A DNA stretch of 64,000 bases from Silene conica (GCA_029255685.2 CM055319.2:32141068-32205067), one strand, 5' to 3'; shown: positions 45,066 to 58,152, numbered from the stretch's first letter. Translations and numbers: made by a program. Notes: generated by a model not told the origin, from the sequence alone.

Positions 45066-48000
45066 CTATTGTAAACGTAAATTATCTAAACATTTACTAG
45101 CCCAAACTTCTCTCATCACATTCAAATCCGTCATTGACACCTGTGAATCTGCAATTTTCTGCATTTTATCGATCAAAATAAATATTATATTAAAAATAAA
45201 TGTAAATGAAGAACGAAAATTGACAATGAAAAGCTAAAAGCAAGATTGAATTACCTTTTCAAAGTCGATCTCCGCAAGTTTACAATGGTAGAATGTTATG
45301 TCATACATCCATTTCATAACATAATAACCACACTCATAATCTTCTGGTTGTTGCGGACACTAAAGTTAAAAAAAAAATAAAAGTATTAGTGGTTTTCATT
45401 TACATATAACAATGTTACATTTTAACAATACAAATTAACACATGAGGTATTGCGATAACATATCTCAAGTCACATACATGTTTTAAGAATAAATAAAACC
45501 AAAGGCACAACAGCAAATATTGAGAATTGAGATAGATCATAACTAAAAATAACATTCTTAATATTAAAATAAAGCAACCCGTTTTGCTTGTGACCGTCAT
45601 AAACTATGATGGCGCAAAAACTTAATTCAAAACATAGACAACAACAAGAGTTAATTCCTAATATAAAACAGACATCACCCTAGCTAGAATAAGAATGCCT
45701 TCACATATTCCATAAACAACTTTAGTTACGTACCCGGATGTGTTTGATATGTAGTTTAGTACTTTTACTACTATAGCTGCGTCGTCCTCCATACGCACAA
45801 TATAGTAGCCAACCACCTTCAAGAACCTCTTTTATGCCAATCTTCTTTTGATCCCGTTGTCGTGAGTCCAAAATATACATCGTGTTCAATGCCACGCAAA
45901 CCACGACTAACATCCAATGATTACTGTAATCAAAACACATATGTCAGATATCCACATGAAGCAAGTGAAAAAAAACTCAAACTTTAATTTAAAGTCATCA
46001 ACACTCACCCTTGGAAAAATGCTCCCATGATATATTTCTTATCTTCTTGAATTTTCATAGCATGGGCAATATACGCTTCACATTGTTTTGGACAATACAT
46101 ATACTCCACGAGTTTCACGGGGCACAAGTATGCAACTAAATCAGTGTTTTCGATTGTAGTTGCACACTGATACAAGAAACTACAATTTCCATCATTAAAA
46201 AGTGAGGAAATTAGTAACCAAACTATCAGTGAACAAAAAACACCAATAAATTAAATAGGTTCGTACGTATACCTTCCCCAAGCTTGAAGCATAACAACAT
46301 TTAGCCATTGATATCGGAACATCTGCCTAATTTCAACGACGGTCAAATGACATTCAACATCATTATTCTCTGTGTAATTAAATACCGAGGCATTAATAAC
46401 AATTTTGGGGCATGTAGTGGTTGACAGGGAGCACAACTTCTCTTCTAAGATCTTGCAGTGATGACTCAAGGTTTTAACTTCTTCTTCACTAAGAGGGGCC
46501 ACTTCTTCGTCATCTTCTTCACATGTCCTTGGTTTTCCCTTGTCCTTTCCAAGTTCTACTGCCTATTATAACATAATGAGAGTAGATAAAACAACCAAAA
46601 TGCAACATTAGTGGCAACTAAGGATAAAATAAATATAATTGAACTAAACTACCTTCTTTTGAAGCTTATTGCCGGATTCTTTAGTATCTTTCGACTTGGC
46701 TTTTCTCTTTCGAGTCTTTTCTTCTTTATTGACCTAATAATAAAAATAATAGCATAAGTACAACAATAGCATTACAGTGACAATAGGAGCGAGAATTAAC
46801 AAACTGTTACCTCGTCGTCACCTAAAAAAATCAAGGTTTTCGGCCATTGTGCAAAACTCCCTTCCACTTCTCCAACCGTACTAAATCCATTCCATGGACA
46901 TGGAAGTTGTGCGCCAGCTTTAATAACTTTATCGATGGACACATGGGCGTTCTCCTTGATCAATGGTGTGTTGTGTACCTTTCTGCCTTCAACCCATGGT
47001 GCAACCATCCCGTGTGCAACAATAATCAGTTCTCCGTCTTCATTGGTAGCAAGTCGACAAGGAACTCTCTCCTAAGACATTGTCAGGATCAATGGTGTGT
47101 TGTGCAAAAATGTCAGAAATATTTTTGTATAAAATGTTTTTGACGATAACTTACCTTTAATTCAATGAATGGGTCACTTAGATGGGCTGAATGGCAACTA
47201 CTATGACCATGTTCATTAGGAGAGTGGTTCTTTGGCAAATTCTCAAAAGTAGCCTCAGATGCTAACAATTTACCACCATTTCTCATAGCTTCAGCTACCT
47301 TCTTTTCAACCAGTGCATACATTTGCTCCACAGCTTCATGCTTCGCCTTCTCAATAAGCAAGTTGATTTCATCATCCGTATACCGCTTTCCAATATTATC
47401 TCGACACCGTGATTTTCCAAAATAACTTTGGAGACCAACTGAGCCACCAACTCCTCTCGTCCTACCATTGTGCTCCGGTTTCCCTAATGCTTTCACCAAC
47501 GCATCCTCAAATCTGGAAGGAACAAACTCCCCATTTTTCTCCTTTTCCTTCCAAATCTCCTGTAATGAAGAAACAATAATGATACAATGCAATAATAAGA
47601 AATCCAATTAATAAGAAAACATATTAATTTGTTTAGAATGAACTTACATATTCATCAATAACTTTTTGCAAATTTGGTGATGGTTGAGCACTACCACTAA
47701 TAGTAGTCGGCGGGGTATGTGCTTTAATCCAAGCATAACCTCGATTATTAAGACGTTGCACGACCGATTGCTGGGTAAGAGAGGGTTCTTGATTAGGTTG
47801 ATTCTCCGTCTCTTTCTGAATTTCTTCTTCATACCATTTATCTTGCTTGCCTACATACCCAGCTCTACCCAAAAAATGTGGATGTACATTATGCTTCTGT
47901 GCATTTTGAGCCTTTTTCCTTTTTTCCTATAATCAAAACACTCAAATATGTCACTGATCAAACCAATCAATAAAGTATAAAAATAAAGATGCGTATAGTT

Positions 48001-48676
48001 AATCAATCAGTAAACAATGATGCACAGTAACCTTGTGTTCAGGACTCATGCGCTGCTTAACAAACTCGTCCCAGTCCTCTTGCGTGAGTTGTTTGTACTT
48101 TCCAACTGGACTTTTAATAGCCACTTCTCCATCATCAGACTTTTCTGACTTTTCTTCTTCGTCGTCAGAATTTTGTTCTCCGCCATCAGACCTCTCTTTA
48201 GGGAAAATGTAGGTATTTGTCAGCCTCGACTTCCAATCCCTAAATCTATTACGCAGAATCCTTAAAACCAACTTTTCTTTGTCGTCCTCGAGATTCCATG
48301 TTTTCTGAGAAAAAAAAGTATAAATTCAAGTAATAATCAATATTGATATTTTAAATCAAATTATCATAATGCTATTAATTTCCTACCTTCACACAACACC
48401 ACATTGTACTTTTCTCGCCTTTTGTTACATCTATCCAACTTTTAGTGATCTTGATATTTCGCGCCAACTTTCCCAAATCAGTACGAAATGTCTTCAACCA
48501 TCGCCCGTAAGCTTGACCAGCTTATTAAACTCAATATGTAGTAGCTCTTTTTTATCACCTTTTGCTTGGTTTGCTACACTCTCAATACTACTAAGAATCT
48601 CTTCAAATGTTTTTCCCGTTGACGGACCCCTTGTCTTCTTTTTTGGATGTGAATCTTTATCTCCTTCTTTACCCAT
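45066..48676 (-). CDS. CACTA accessory gene: transposase_24 (PTTA) plus Ulp1/C48 protease domain
   Basis: A multi-exon minus-strand gene. The start MGKEGDKDSHPKKKTRGP is at 48676. The middle (about 47150-47560) has the plant transposase_24 signature: EIWKEKEKNGEFVPSRFEDA and a coiled LLIEKAKHEAVEQMYALVEK stretch. The C-terminal half is a Ulp1-type cysteine protease in exons 46009-46179, 45734-45923, 45255-45359 and 45066-45158, which join in frame with GT-AG introns. The catalytic set is visible: His in GNHWMLVVV, Asp in MYILDSR, Gln/Cys in CPQQPEDYECGYYVMKWM. The gene ends CLDNLRLQ and stop. Near 48515 the frame appears to shift by one base between KLTGDG and the conserved AYGRWLKTF block, unless a tiny intron lies there. 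Exons between 46250 and 48400 are only approximately placed. It probably binds subterminal repeats; the protease target is unknown. Confidence 0.78.
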
Positions 48677-48683
48677 AGCATAA

Positions 48684-49393
48684 GAACTACTGTAGAGCAG
48701 GCCTAGGCAGAACCACTGAACACAAAAAGTAAATGAAATTTTTAGAATAAATTACAAAGTAGTAACTTACAAGAATATATTTCTAATAGACAATGTAGGC
48801 ACCATTTAATTCTGCAGATGAAAGCATAAAATAACCGTGAAAATGATTAGACATAGGCCTGCTATAGGTAAAAGAACCATTTTCAGGTCCGTTTCAAGTC
48901 TGTTTAAGGCAATTTTTGTTATAGATCACTAGGAATCAACTTCTTTGTGTTTGATACATGGGTAAGGCTGCATACATTAACTCCCTACCTAAACCATTGG
49001 TAGCAGCACTTTTTAAAGCACTGGGCTAATAATGTTGTGATCTACTCCTATGTCGGAGGTTCCTGGTCTGTTTTCTGTAGTGTCTGGAGGTGTAACACTT
49101 TAGTAATGGGAAAAAAGAAACCCGTTTAATAGAGTGGTACAATGTAGCCATGTAGGGGTAACTTATACTGTCTGGTCTTGTAATGCTGTGTCCTTACGGA
49201 AAACATGTGGTTTGGTATGTCGAATCAGGAACCATAAATGGTGTTCTAGATTGGGTGGCGATTGCCTTATAATGTTCTAAGAAAATTGCGCTGCTATTTT
49301 TTGTGAATTGTCTGTGCTTGTGTTTAATGTCAAATGCAACTTTGTTAAAGGGATGATGTTAATTAGAAAGAAAGAAATAAAGCTGTTTAGCAG
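48684..49393. other. CACTA non-coding segment, probably partly captured intron
   Basis: No transposon gene seen. The T-rich tail ending TTTAGCAG at 49393 behaves as a plus-strand 3' splice site for the exon-like segment that follows, so part of this stretch may be intron captured with it. Around 48890 a TTTCAGGTCCGTTTC motif resembles the CAGACCTGAA units further right. Confidence 0.45.
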
Positions 49394-49585
49394 ATGCATT
49401 CTGGAATCTTGGTTACAGGTGCTCCCATCTCAAACATGGAACAAAGAACCAGAATGTATGACAAAATGGCAAGGGATTTGAATGAGAATGGCGCAGCTTT
49501 CCTAAAACACGGCAAAACTTCTCAGTCACTTTCACTTAATGATCTTTTTATTGTAAAAGATGGTATTGTAACCCCTAATCCAAAG
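49394..49585 (+). pseudogene. Captured host-gene exon inside the CACTA
   Basis: A 192-base open segment flanked by CAG and GTAAG splice signals, on the strand opposite to the transposon genes. It encodes blocks EQRTRMYDKMARDLNENGAA, FLKHGKTSQSLSLNDLF and VKDGIVTPNPK. These recall, from memory, the N-terminal part of a conserved plant protein annotated in Arabidopsis as an RNA ligase/cyclic nucleotide phosphodiesterase family protein. Identification is moderate at best. Only one exon is present, so this looks like transduplication of a gene fragment by the CACTA. It is unlikely to be functional alone. Confidence 0.55.
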
Positions 49586-49602
49586 GTAAGAACTCGAGGC
49601 CT

Positions 49603-50190
49603 GAACAGACCAGAAATCCAGACCTGAACAGACCCTTAAACAGACTTGAAACGGACCTGAAAATGGCGTTGAACACAGACCCGAACAGACCCACTATAGG
49701 CGTGAATTCAAACTTCAAAACAGACCTTAAAGTGACGTGGGAACTGACCTGAAAGACGCCTACAATCAGGCCTAAAAAGACGCCTAAATCAGACCCCAAC
49801 CAGACTGAAATCAGACCTGAAAATGACGCAAATATCACACCTGAAAATGACGTTGAAAGACTCGAAATGGACCAGAAATAACGTGAAATCAGACCTGAAA
49901 AAGGGCGTGAAACTGGCCTGAAACAGATGCATAAAACGGACTGCAACAGACCCATAATAACGTGCAGAACAGACCAGAAATCCAGACCTGAACAGACCCT
50001 TAAACAGACTTGAAACGGACCTGAAAATGGCGTTGAACACAGACCCGAACAGACCCACTATAGGCGTGAATTCAAACTTCAAAACAGACCTTAAAGTGAC
50101 GTGGGAACTGACCTGAAAGACGCCTACAATCAGGCCTAAAAAGACGCCTAAATCAGACCCCAACCAGACTGAAATCAGACCTGAAAATGA
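49603..50190. repeat. 364-bp tandem duplication built of CAGACCTGAA units
   Basis: The 224 bases from 49603 to 49826 recur at 49967-50190 with no difference that I can see (period 364). The whole block is a degenerate minisatellite of CAGACCTGAA/CAGACC-like decamers spaced by ACGC. A GACGAGTCAAGGATAAAAAT repeat follows. The identity suggests a recent duplication. No coding function: long reverse-strand open frames here are by-products of the repeat. Confidence 0.88.
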
Positions 50191-50237
50191 CGAGTCAAGG
50201 ATAAAAATGACGAGTCAAGGATATTATCCAAATAAGG

Positions 50238-52820
50238 TGTAACACCCCCATTTACCTAGGAGCCTGAACTAGGACTTCCAGGGTAAATAAGACTGTTACC
50301 ATCCTGGTTAGACCAGGGTAGTAGATATACATAGTGAAAGGAACGCAGTACTTTAAAGTAATTAGTTAAACTGTGCTATTACAAGGCTTAGTCCAAAACT
50401 TCCAAACAACTGAACTAAAGTAAATGTCGACTATGAAACAACACTAAGTGATCTAGTGACTAGGTAGGTCCAGTCCACGTCTTTCCTCCATGCCCAGTCC
50501 TAGTCCACCTGTCTCTGACCTGAAAGATCTACTCCCCATTCCGGATCATTGTAGGTGAATACGAATACACTGTCAACCTCGCGGTTGAGTAGGATAACAC
50601 AACAATAAATAATAATGCAACACATAAGGATATGCAAATGTTTATGACATGCTCGAGCTCAATCAAAATCTCATTCTCATACCCTTGCACCAAGCCATAC
50701 CGAACCTCCCGGCAGACTATACTCGGTCGTCACCGAACACCAGCTCAACAGCTGATAAGACACCAGGCCTGGTCTGCAGAACCACCCTGGGATTTACATC
50801 AGAACACAATCTGATCCATATCTTTCTCAAAGCTTAATGCATATGCCATGATTATGAATGATGCCAAATAATTAAATAAAGACTATCATGCTCAGAAATT
50901 CACACTTGCATCCAATAGGTAAAACACAACCACACATAACTTAATACAGAGTAAGCACCAGTGTAACCTACCTGTATAGCAAGTCTGCAAATGAAATCAC
51001 CCTCTAGAAGTATTCCACCTCGAATTCCGTTCCTATATTTATTACTTAATATTAAATTCTATTCGTATAAACAAAAGCTACTAAATTACTTAGACATGTT
51101 CCAATCTAATTTACTTATATTAAATCGTAAGTATACCCATACAAAAACATGCCCCTATTATACGATTATCACTAAGCGGTTATAACTTACTATAAATAGC
51201 ATAACTCAACCACAGATATTATCGTGTCCCAACACATAGGTAATTATTGTAAATCACCACATAGTTTGTCGTTAGTAACCATCCCGATAAGTACTAATAC
51301 CTGATTAAGGCCATACATAATACTATTAACATCAATTTCCAAGTTTAATAATAACGTTAATAATACGAATAATAAGAATATCATTAATAATTATAACAAC
51401 ATCACTAATAATAATAATAATAATATTTCCCATAAGTTAATTACATAAACAATTAAGGAATTATTATTATTATTACTAAATCATGCCACTCAAACACTCC
51501 AACCACGTTAATCACGCAAAAACACGATAACATACACAGCAGCTCAAAACCGCACCCTCTACCGACTGCCCTGTCAACCTCCCCTCTCGACACCTGCTGC
51601 CACCGCTGGCCTTCCCACTGACACCACCAAGCCCGCCACTGAGCCACGGTGGTTCCAGGGAGGAGGTCAGTGGCGACTGACCACGACCACAGACACCATA
51701 AACACCACCAGAAACCTACCCGCGTGCAAAGAGGAACCCGCAACCTGATTTCGATTCAGAACCACCGTGACCAAACCAACCTCCGACACCACCCTCGGCC
51801 ACCATCTTCACCCCTGGCTCCACCAGACTCGCCACTGAGTCGTGGTGGTTCCAGTGGTGAGGATAGCAGTCCCAACCACCGTGACAGACGACTCCAGAGC
51901 CCTTACAAAAACCCAGATCCGTCGACATAGGTGTTTACACTTATGGTTTTGACAGCCACCATGCCCCACCGTGAGACACCACAACTTTCATTCCCGACCA
52001 CCCATCGACACCCCTGACTGCGTTCATGCCAAAAATACTAAAACACAGAGTACATCACTACCAAAAGGTCATCGACACCCTCATACAAAACACCAGTCGT
52101 GGCCTCTGTTTTGATAAAGCAAAAGAAATAAACGACTCAGACACGACTGATGAAACGAAACACTCTCAACGAGGCACCTACTGATAAAAGATAACTTAAG
52201 GATGAATGAATCATAGCAATTACATACCACAGATTAAGAATTAGCAAGAGACTCTGATTATTATCATGTGAGGTAAGCATAATTTCATCTTAAATATCAG
52301 AAGAAAACGTGAAAACAGCAAAAACGAGACAAAAGTGTTGACCATACCTCCTTGCCCTAGCCAACGACCACCCCTAGGACCCTCTGACCACCGTGACAAA
52401 CCTTCCTTTGAAAACTCGGATGTGGCGGCTGTTGGTGTTGTGTGTGTGTGTGAGTCGTTTAGGTTAGAATAGGGTTGATTTGGTGGCTTAAATAGGGCGG
52501 CAGTCTTGGTAAATCTGAAATTCTGATTTCAGACTTATGAAGTTAGTGTGTGGGTTGTGTTTGGCACGCAACCCTAGGCCCATGAGCATGCTTTTTCGTG
52601 TATGGGTCAGTAGGTCACGCACTCCAAAACCCAAATAAGATGATCATGACTCGGTTTTGTTAAAAACACACATACACGACCCGACACACTATACCCAAAA
52701 CACCTCTTTCAAACAAACTAATATCGCTTATTATCACCTATTTTTATTATAACTCGTCGACATCAAAGAAAATAAAACTTAAAATAAACATAAAACGGAA
52801 TTAAAATACGGAGTATTACA
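50238..52820 (-). repeat. 3' LTR of Tekay-like element (2583 bp)
   Basis: TGTAACACCCCCATTTACC to GGAGTATTACA on the plus strand. The open frames within it (50632-51930) recur in the other LTR and are not genes. It contains an ATA/ATT-rich stretch near 51400-51480 and a GTGT run near 52440. Confidence 0.95.
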
Positions 52821-53008
52821 GTCTTCCCCCCTTAAAATGAACTTCGTCCCGAAGTTTACCATCCCAAGGTCAACACAACTGATCATTCAAGCATGTAGCA
52901 ACCATAGAAAGTGACACCACATAAAATTAGAAGCTAATAAAAGTACTTAAAACACGAATTGTCACATCCTACCCCACTAAAAAGAAAGTTACGTCCTCGT
53001 AACATACC
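52821..53008 (-). promoter_or_regulatory. Purine tract and 3' non-coding region of Tekay-like element
   Basis: The complement of GTCTTCCCCCCTTAAAA (52821-52837) is the polypurine tract next to the 3' LTR. The rest is a short untranslated stretch before the end of pol. Confidence 0.8.
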
Positions 53009-56000
53009 TTAATTAAAAAGATCAGGATATGTTTCCCTCATCGCCACTTCAGTCTCCCAAGTAGCCTCCTCGACATTATGATTGGTCCACAAGACTTTCA
53101 CGAGCGCGGTCTCCCCATTTCTGGTTTTCCTCACTTTTCTGTCAAGGATTTCCTTGGGTCGCTCCTCATAGGTCAACTGCTCATCGACCTCAATAACCTC
53201 ATGATCAAGGATATGCGAAGGATCACTGATATATCTCCTTAGTTGCGATACATGGAACACGTTGTGCACCCTGGCTAAAGCTGGAGGTAGAGCCAATCGA
53301 TAAGCTACCTCACCAACTCGCTCTAAAATCTCGAATGGCCCAATGAACTTCTGGCTCAACTTGCCCCTCTTACCAAACCTCATCACTCCTCGCATAGGTG
53401 ACACTTTCAGCAACACTTTCTCGCCTGCCTCGAATGTGATGTCACTCCTCTTTAGGTCGGCATAACTCTTCTGTCTATCTTGGGCCGCTCTCATTTTCTG
53501 TCGAATTACCTGGACCTGTGCTATCATCTCCTGAATCATCTCAGGTCCCAAAGTCACTACATCGGCTCTATCATCCCAACAAACTGGACTCCTACACTTC
53601 CTCCCATATAATGCCTCAAAAGGAGCCATCCCAATGCTAGTATGATAGCTATTGTTGTAAGAAAATTCTATCAAGTCTAGTCTGTCCTCCCAAGATCCCC
53701 CAAACTCAAGCACACACGCTCTCAGCATATCCTCCAGTGTCTGAATAGTTCTCTCTGTCTGCCCATCTGTCGCTGGATGAAACGCTGTACTCATCTTCAA
53801 GGTAGTTCCCATCAGTGACTGCAACTCTTGCCAAAATTTAGAGATAAACCTGGAATCACGATCAGAAACAATATCTTTAGGTACTCCATGAAGCTTCACC
53901 ACATGCTTGATGTAGGCCTTAGCCAACTCAGCTTTACTCCACGTCTCCTTCATCGGAATAAAATGAGCCGACTTAGTTAGTCTATCCACGATCACCCATA
54001 TCATATCATTCCCTTTTGAAGTCCTAGGTAAGCGCACAATGAAATCCATGGAAATGCTTTCCCACTTCCATTCAGGTACATCCAGAGGTTGCAACTTCCC
54101 TTGCGGCCTCTTATGCTCCCCTTTCACTCTTTGGCATACCAAGCATCGAGAGACAAACTCAGCCACCTCCTGCTTCATTTTAGGCCACCAGAATGCTTTC
54201 TTCAGGTCTTTGTACAACTTATCCCCTCCAGGATGAACGGAATAAGGTGTAGAATGAGCTTCGATCAGAATCTTTTTCTTCAACCCTTCATCATCAGGTA
54301 CACACCATCTGCCATCAAATCTCAAGCTATCGTCACTGTAAATCTCGAACTTAGAATATGGCTCGGTATCACTAGCTTTGTTCACTGCCTCACGCCATTT
54401 CTGAATTCTAGGATCACTCTTTTGTCTTTCCCGAATCTCAGCATATAACTCAGGCTCGATCGTCAAATCCCCCATGGTCTCCCCTTTCCTTATCACCGCG
54501 ATGCCCATCTTTCCCAACTCACGATACATACTTAATCTGGACATAGCTGTGCACAGAGCGTGAACAGACTTCCTACTCAGCGCATCCGCCACGACATTAG
54601 CCTTTCCCTCCTTGTACAAAATCTCCATGTCATAGTCTCCGATAAGCTCTATCCATCTCCGTTGACGCATATTCAGCTCTCTCTGAGTATAGATATATTT
54701 CAAACTCTTGTGATCAGAATATACCTTAAATGTAGCTCCATAAAGATAATGTCGCCACAACTTCAGTGCAAAGACTACCGCTCCAAGCTCCAGGTCATGC
54801 GTCGGATAATTTTCCTCATAAGGCTTCAGCTGCCTAGAAGCATAAGCGATTACTCTCCCGTTCTGCATCAGCACACATCCCAATCCCTTCTTAGAAGCAT
54901 CAGTATACACTTCAAAATTCTCACTCCCTTCTGGCAACGCAAGGATAGGAGCTGTGGTGAGACGCTCCTTCAGATCTAGAAATGCCTTCTCACAGCTCTC
55001 ATCCCAAACGAATCTGTTTTCTTTCCGCATCAACGAAGTCATCGGTTTGGCTATCTTTGAGAAATCTTTCACGAACCTCCTGTAATAACCGGCTAAACCC
55101 AAGAAGCTACGGATGTCAGCCACATTCCTTGGTCGTTCCCATTTCGAAACGGCCTCAATTTTGCTAGGGTCAACAGACACACCCTCCTTAGACACCACAT
55201 GCCCCAGAAAGGCAACCTTCTCGAGCCAAAATTCGCACTTACTTAGCTTGGCATATAGTTGATGGTCCCTCAAAGTCTGTAACACCAAGCTCAGATGTTT
55301 AGCGTGCTCTTCTCTGTTCTTTGAATACACCAAGATGTCGTCGATGAACACCACCACAAACTGGTCCAGATAAGGACTAAACACCCTGTTCATTAAGTCC
55401 CTGAAGACAGCAGGTGCATTAGTCAAACCAAATGGCATCACTACGAATTCATAATGCCCATACCTCGATCTGAACGCAGTCTTGTGAATATCTGCATCTT
55501 TGATTCTCAGCTGATGATACCCTGACCTCAAATCGATCTTGGAAAACACACCAGCCCCACTCAACTGGTCAAAAAGATCATCGATGCGAGGTAAAGGATA
55601 TCGATTCTTGATCGTCACATTGTTAAGCTCCCTATAGTCCACGCACAATCTCATTGTCCCATCCTTCTTCTTTACGAACAACACTGGTGCTCCCCACGGG
55701 GACACACTTGGTCTTACATAGCCCTTGCTGGCTAGCTCATCCAGCTGCTTCCTCAACTCCTCCAATTCCTTGGGTCCCATGCGATAAGGTGCTTTAGAAA
55801 TTGGCTCAGCCCCAGGTTTCAGATCAATGCCAAAATCCAAGTCCCTTTTTGGCGGTAACCCAGGAATTTCTTCTGGAAACACGTCTTCAAAATCTCTTAC
55901 AACCTCGATCTCACTGGCTTGGGGTTTCTCCGCATTTAGATCTCTCACATGGCACAACAGCATCTCATCACCCCTCTTCAGGCAAGTCTTTAGCGCATTG

Positions 56001-56473
56001 ATGGTTATCAGCTTCAGTTTAGGCTTCACCGAATACCCTTTGTAGGATACCCTCACTCCCTTGGGTCCCCTCAAGGTAATTTTCCCTTGGTAGCAGTCAA
56101 TGTAGGCCTTATACTTCTTCAGCCAATCCATACCAAGTATCACCTCAAAGCCTCCCAAAGGAAACTCGATCAAGTTCGACTCAAAACTTACTTCTCCTAC
56201 TTGGATCATTACATTGGTATAAACCCTATTACAAACTATAGACTCGCCAGATGGTATGGTTACAGAATCAGCTATACTACTATATACATCGAGTCCTAAA
56301 GCTCTAGCATGCTCCGCAGATATGAAAGAATGCGATGCACCAGAATCAAATAAAACGAAAGTAGGAAAGGTATGTACGAGAAATGTACCAGTAACAACAT
56401 GTGCATCCTCCTCTGCAGCCTCTTTGCCCATCATAAACAGTGCCCCACTCTTCTTAGCCCCACTCTGGTTCAC
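53009..56473 (-). CDS. Gypsy pol polyprotein with chromodomain-like tail (Tekay/Del-like)
   Basis: A 1154-residue open stretch in gypsy order: protease [15 protein letters not shown] (about 36-50), reverse transcriptase ([41 protein letters not shown]; about 225-400), RNase H ([24 protein letters not shown]; about 530-640), integrase (zinc region with [18 protein letters not shown], core [12 protein letters not shown] and [14 protein letters not shown]; about 770-960) and a C-terminal segment [18 protein letters not shown] that matches the chromodomain-type tail of Tekay/Del chromoviruses. The chromodomain is thought to guide integration to heterochromatin (established for chromoviruses). Confidence 0.95.
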   Translation of the reverse strand: MNQSGAKKSGALFMMGKEAAEEDAHVVTGTFLVHTFPTFVLFDSGASHSFISAEHARALGLDVYSSIADSVTIPSGESIVCNRVYTNVMIQVGEVSFESNLIEFPLGGFEVILGMDWLKKYKAYIDCYQGKITLRGPKGVRVSYKGYSVKPKLKLITINALKTCLKRGDEMLLCHVRDLNAEKPQASEIEVVRDFEDVFPEEIPGLPPKRDLDFGIDLKPGAEPISKAPYRMGPKELEELRKQLDELASKGYVRPSVSPWGAPVLFVKKKDGTMRLCVDYRELNNVTIKNRYPLPRIDDLFDQLSGAGVFSKIDLRSGYHQLRIKDADIHKTAFRSRYGHYEFVVMPFGLTNAPAVFRDLMNRVFSPYLDQFVVVFIDDILVYSKNREEHAKHLSLVLQTLRDHQLYAKLSKCEFWLEKVAFLGHVVSKEGVSVDPSKIEAVSKWERPRNVADIRSFLGLAGYYRRFVKDFSKIAKPMTSLMRKENRFVWDESCEKAFLDLKERLTTAPILALPEGSENFEVYTDASKKGLGCVLMQNGRVIAYASRQLKPYEENYPTHDLELGAVVFALKLWRHYLYGATFKVYSDHKSLKYIYTQRELNMRQRRWIELIGDYDMEILYKEGKANVVADALSRKSVHALCTAMSRLSMYRELGKMGIAVIRKGETMGDLTIEPELYAEIRERQKSDPRIQKWREAVNKASDTEPYSKFEIYSDDSLRFDGRWCVPDDEGLKKKILIEAHSTPYSVHPGGDKLYKDLKKAFWWPKMKQEVAEFVSRCLVCQRVKGEHKRPQGKLQPLDVPEWKWESISMDFIVRLPRTSKGNDMIWVIVDRLTKSAHFIPMKETWSKAELAKAYIKHVVKLHGVPKDIVSDRDSRFISKFWQELQSLMGTTLKMSTAFHPATDGQTERTIQTLEDMLRACVLEFGGSWEDRLDLIEFSYNNSYHTSIGMAPFEALYGRKCRSPVCWDDRADVVTLGPEMIQEMIAQVQVIRQKMRAAQDRQKSYADLKRSDITFEAGEKVLLKVSPMRGVMRFGKRGKLSQKFIGPFEILERVGEVAYRLALPPALARVHNVFHVSQLRRYISDPSHILDHEVIEVDEQLTYEERPKEILDRKVRKTRNGETALVKVLWTNHNVEEATWETEVAMRETYPDLFN

Positions 56474-56671
56474 GGATCCTGCTCCACTCTGAGTGCTAGC
56501 CTCTGCCAGGGTCTTCTGGAAATTACCATTACCACTCCTCTGGTTTCCTTGGTAGCGGTTCTGGTTATTGTAGCTGTTGAAATTCCTCTGGTAGTTGTTA
56601 CCTCCAGATCTATTGTTGTTTGAATAACTTGCATTTGGTGTCCTGAATCCACCACTCTGATTACCTCGATA

Positions 56672-57658
56672 TTAATTGTTCCCAGCACTTTGTGTTCCCG
56701 ACCAACAATTGGATTGCTTGTGCCCAATTTTTCCACACTTGAAACATGTAGGATTGGCACCACTTGTCCCAGAAATAGAGCGATTTCCACCTCGATTGCC
56801 ATTTCCTCCAGGTGCACTGTTGGAGAAAAATGACCGATATTGGTTATTAGGCTTCTTGTTCCCTGAGCTTTCGGCTCCAGATTCCGCCTTCCTCTTATCA
56901 CCCTTAGTCTTCTCTTCTTCCTTAATCTGGTCAGCTAGCCTTTCTGCCTGGCCAGCCCTCTCATAGATATCTTCCACAGTCGTGGGCTTAGTTGCCAGCA
57001 TGCTTCTCTTGATATTGAGAGTTAGTCCCTTCTCAAACCTTGCTGCTAACATCTCCTGGGTGTAGCCTAAATCAGCTACATTCTCCGCCAACTGCAAGAA
57101 CTTACTGTGATATTCTTCCACAGTCATCCCTTCGGCCATTTGGAAAGAATCGAACTCTGCTCGCAGCTTCCCTTTTACATGCTCCGGCACGAACTTTGAG
57201 GATAAAATCCCCTTGAACTCCTCCCAGCGTACATACTCCAACCCGATTTCCTCTACAGCCGCTCTGATTTCATCTTTACTGTTATTCCACCATAACCTAG
57301 CCGTACCCTTCAGATAGAATACAGCCTGGTCCACCTTCATCGATTCTGGTACAGCCAGTAGTTCGAATATGCTCTCGAACTCTCGGCACCACTCCGCAAG
57401 TAGACTCGGTGCTCCTTCCCCATCGTACTTGGTGGGGTTATGCCTAGAGATGTTATTGCTCATTTTGATTGCATCCGATTGAGTGTTTGCCCCAATCTTA
57501 GCTAGGAGAGCAGCGTTCATAGCTACTAGGCGATCGTATTCCTCTCGCGATACATTATCAGTGTTGGGTTCTCTCCTGGGAGGCATTTTGCTACACAGGT
57601 GACAAAGTTTTATGAGCATCCTAGGTAAATCCTTATTCTGTCTTAGTCTTACTTGCAT
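56672..57658 (-). CDS. Gypsy gag with zinc knuckle (Tekay/Del-like)
   Basis: A 328-residue gag. The retrotransposon gag domain is seen as MSNNISRHNPTKYDGEGAPS, WCREFESIFELLAVPE, QAVFYLKGTARLWWNN and MTVEEYHSKFLQLAENVADL. It ends in a basic RKAESGAESSGNKKP region, an Asn/Gly-rich linker and a CCHC knuckle CFKCGKIGHKQSNC. It lies directly upstream of pol on the same strand. The methionine near residue 26 (MPPRREPNT) is a likelier start than the upstream one. Confidence 0.93.
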   Translation of the reverse strand: MQVRLRQNKDLPRMLIKLCHLCSKMPPRREPNTDNVSREEYDRLVAMNAALLAKIGANTQSDAIKMSNNISRHNPTKYDGEGAPSLLAEWCREFESIFELLAVPESMKVDQAVFYLKGTARLWWNNSKDEIRAAVEEIGLEYVRWEEFKGILSSKFVPEHVKGKLRAEFDSFQMAEGMTVEEYHSKFLQLAENVADLGYTQEMLAARFEKGLTLNIKRSMLATKPTTVEDIYERAGQAERLADQIKEEEKTKGDKRKAESGAESSGNKKPNNQYRSFFSNSAPGGNGNRGGNRSISGTSGANPTCFKCGKIGHKQSNCWSGTQSAGNN

Positions 57659-58152
57659 ACATATTCAGCATGTAACTTTTCATACAGTTAAATCCTTATG
57701 AAAAGTCTACCTAAAGGCTTAGGGATCACATAACCACATGCATATACAATCTTCACTTGTAGACAACATTACGATATAAACTTATATTCTCAATGCTTGA
57801 AAATAACACATATACATGCCAATCATCATGTAATATCACTTTTATGCCTTACTGTATACATGTATATATACTCATCCATTTTCACATCATAACTCACCTC
57901 GTTCCTTGACGCTGAAAAGTTAGTACAACATACATATATTATATATCTGCCTTGGGTCCTTCCATACTACCCACACTCTTTAACTCTCAAGGTAACCAGG
58001 TTAGACTGAAAGGCCCAGTGGCTTGGTTTGAGGGGGCCCCTAACTCATCCCAACCCTATGGGGCTCCTAACAGTTACTAGCCTGGGGTTTATTTTATTTA
58101 GACACTCCTATGTTCATTATTTTCATTTTAGTTTAGGCCTGAGGATCGTTTC
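57659..58152 (-). other. 5' leader of Tekay-like element
   Basis: About 0.5 kb of untranslated sequence between gag and the methionine-tRNA primer site (complement at 58153-58164). No other feature seen. Confidence 0.75.

Noticed and set aside
49575-50163. Two overlapping reverse-strand open frames of 124-126 residues, Phe/Ser-rich
   Set aside because: They read through the tandem CAGACCTGAA minisatellite and its duplication; the repetitive protein is a by-product.
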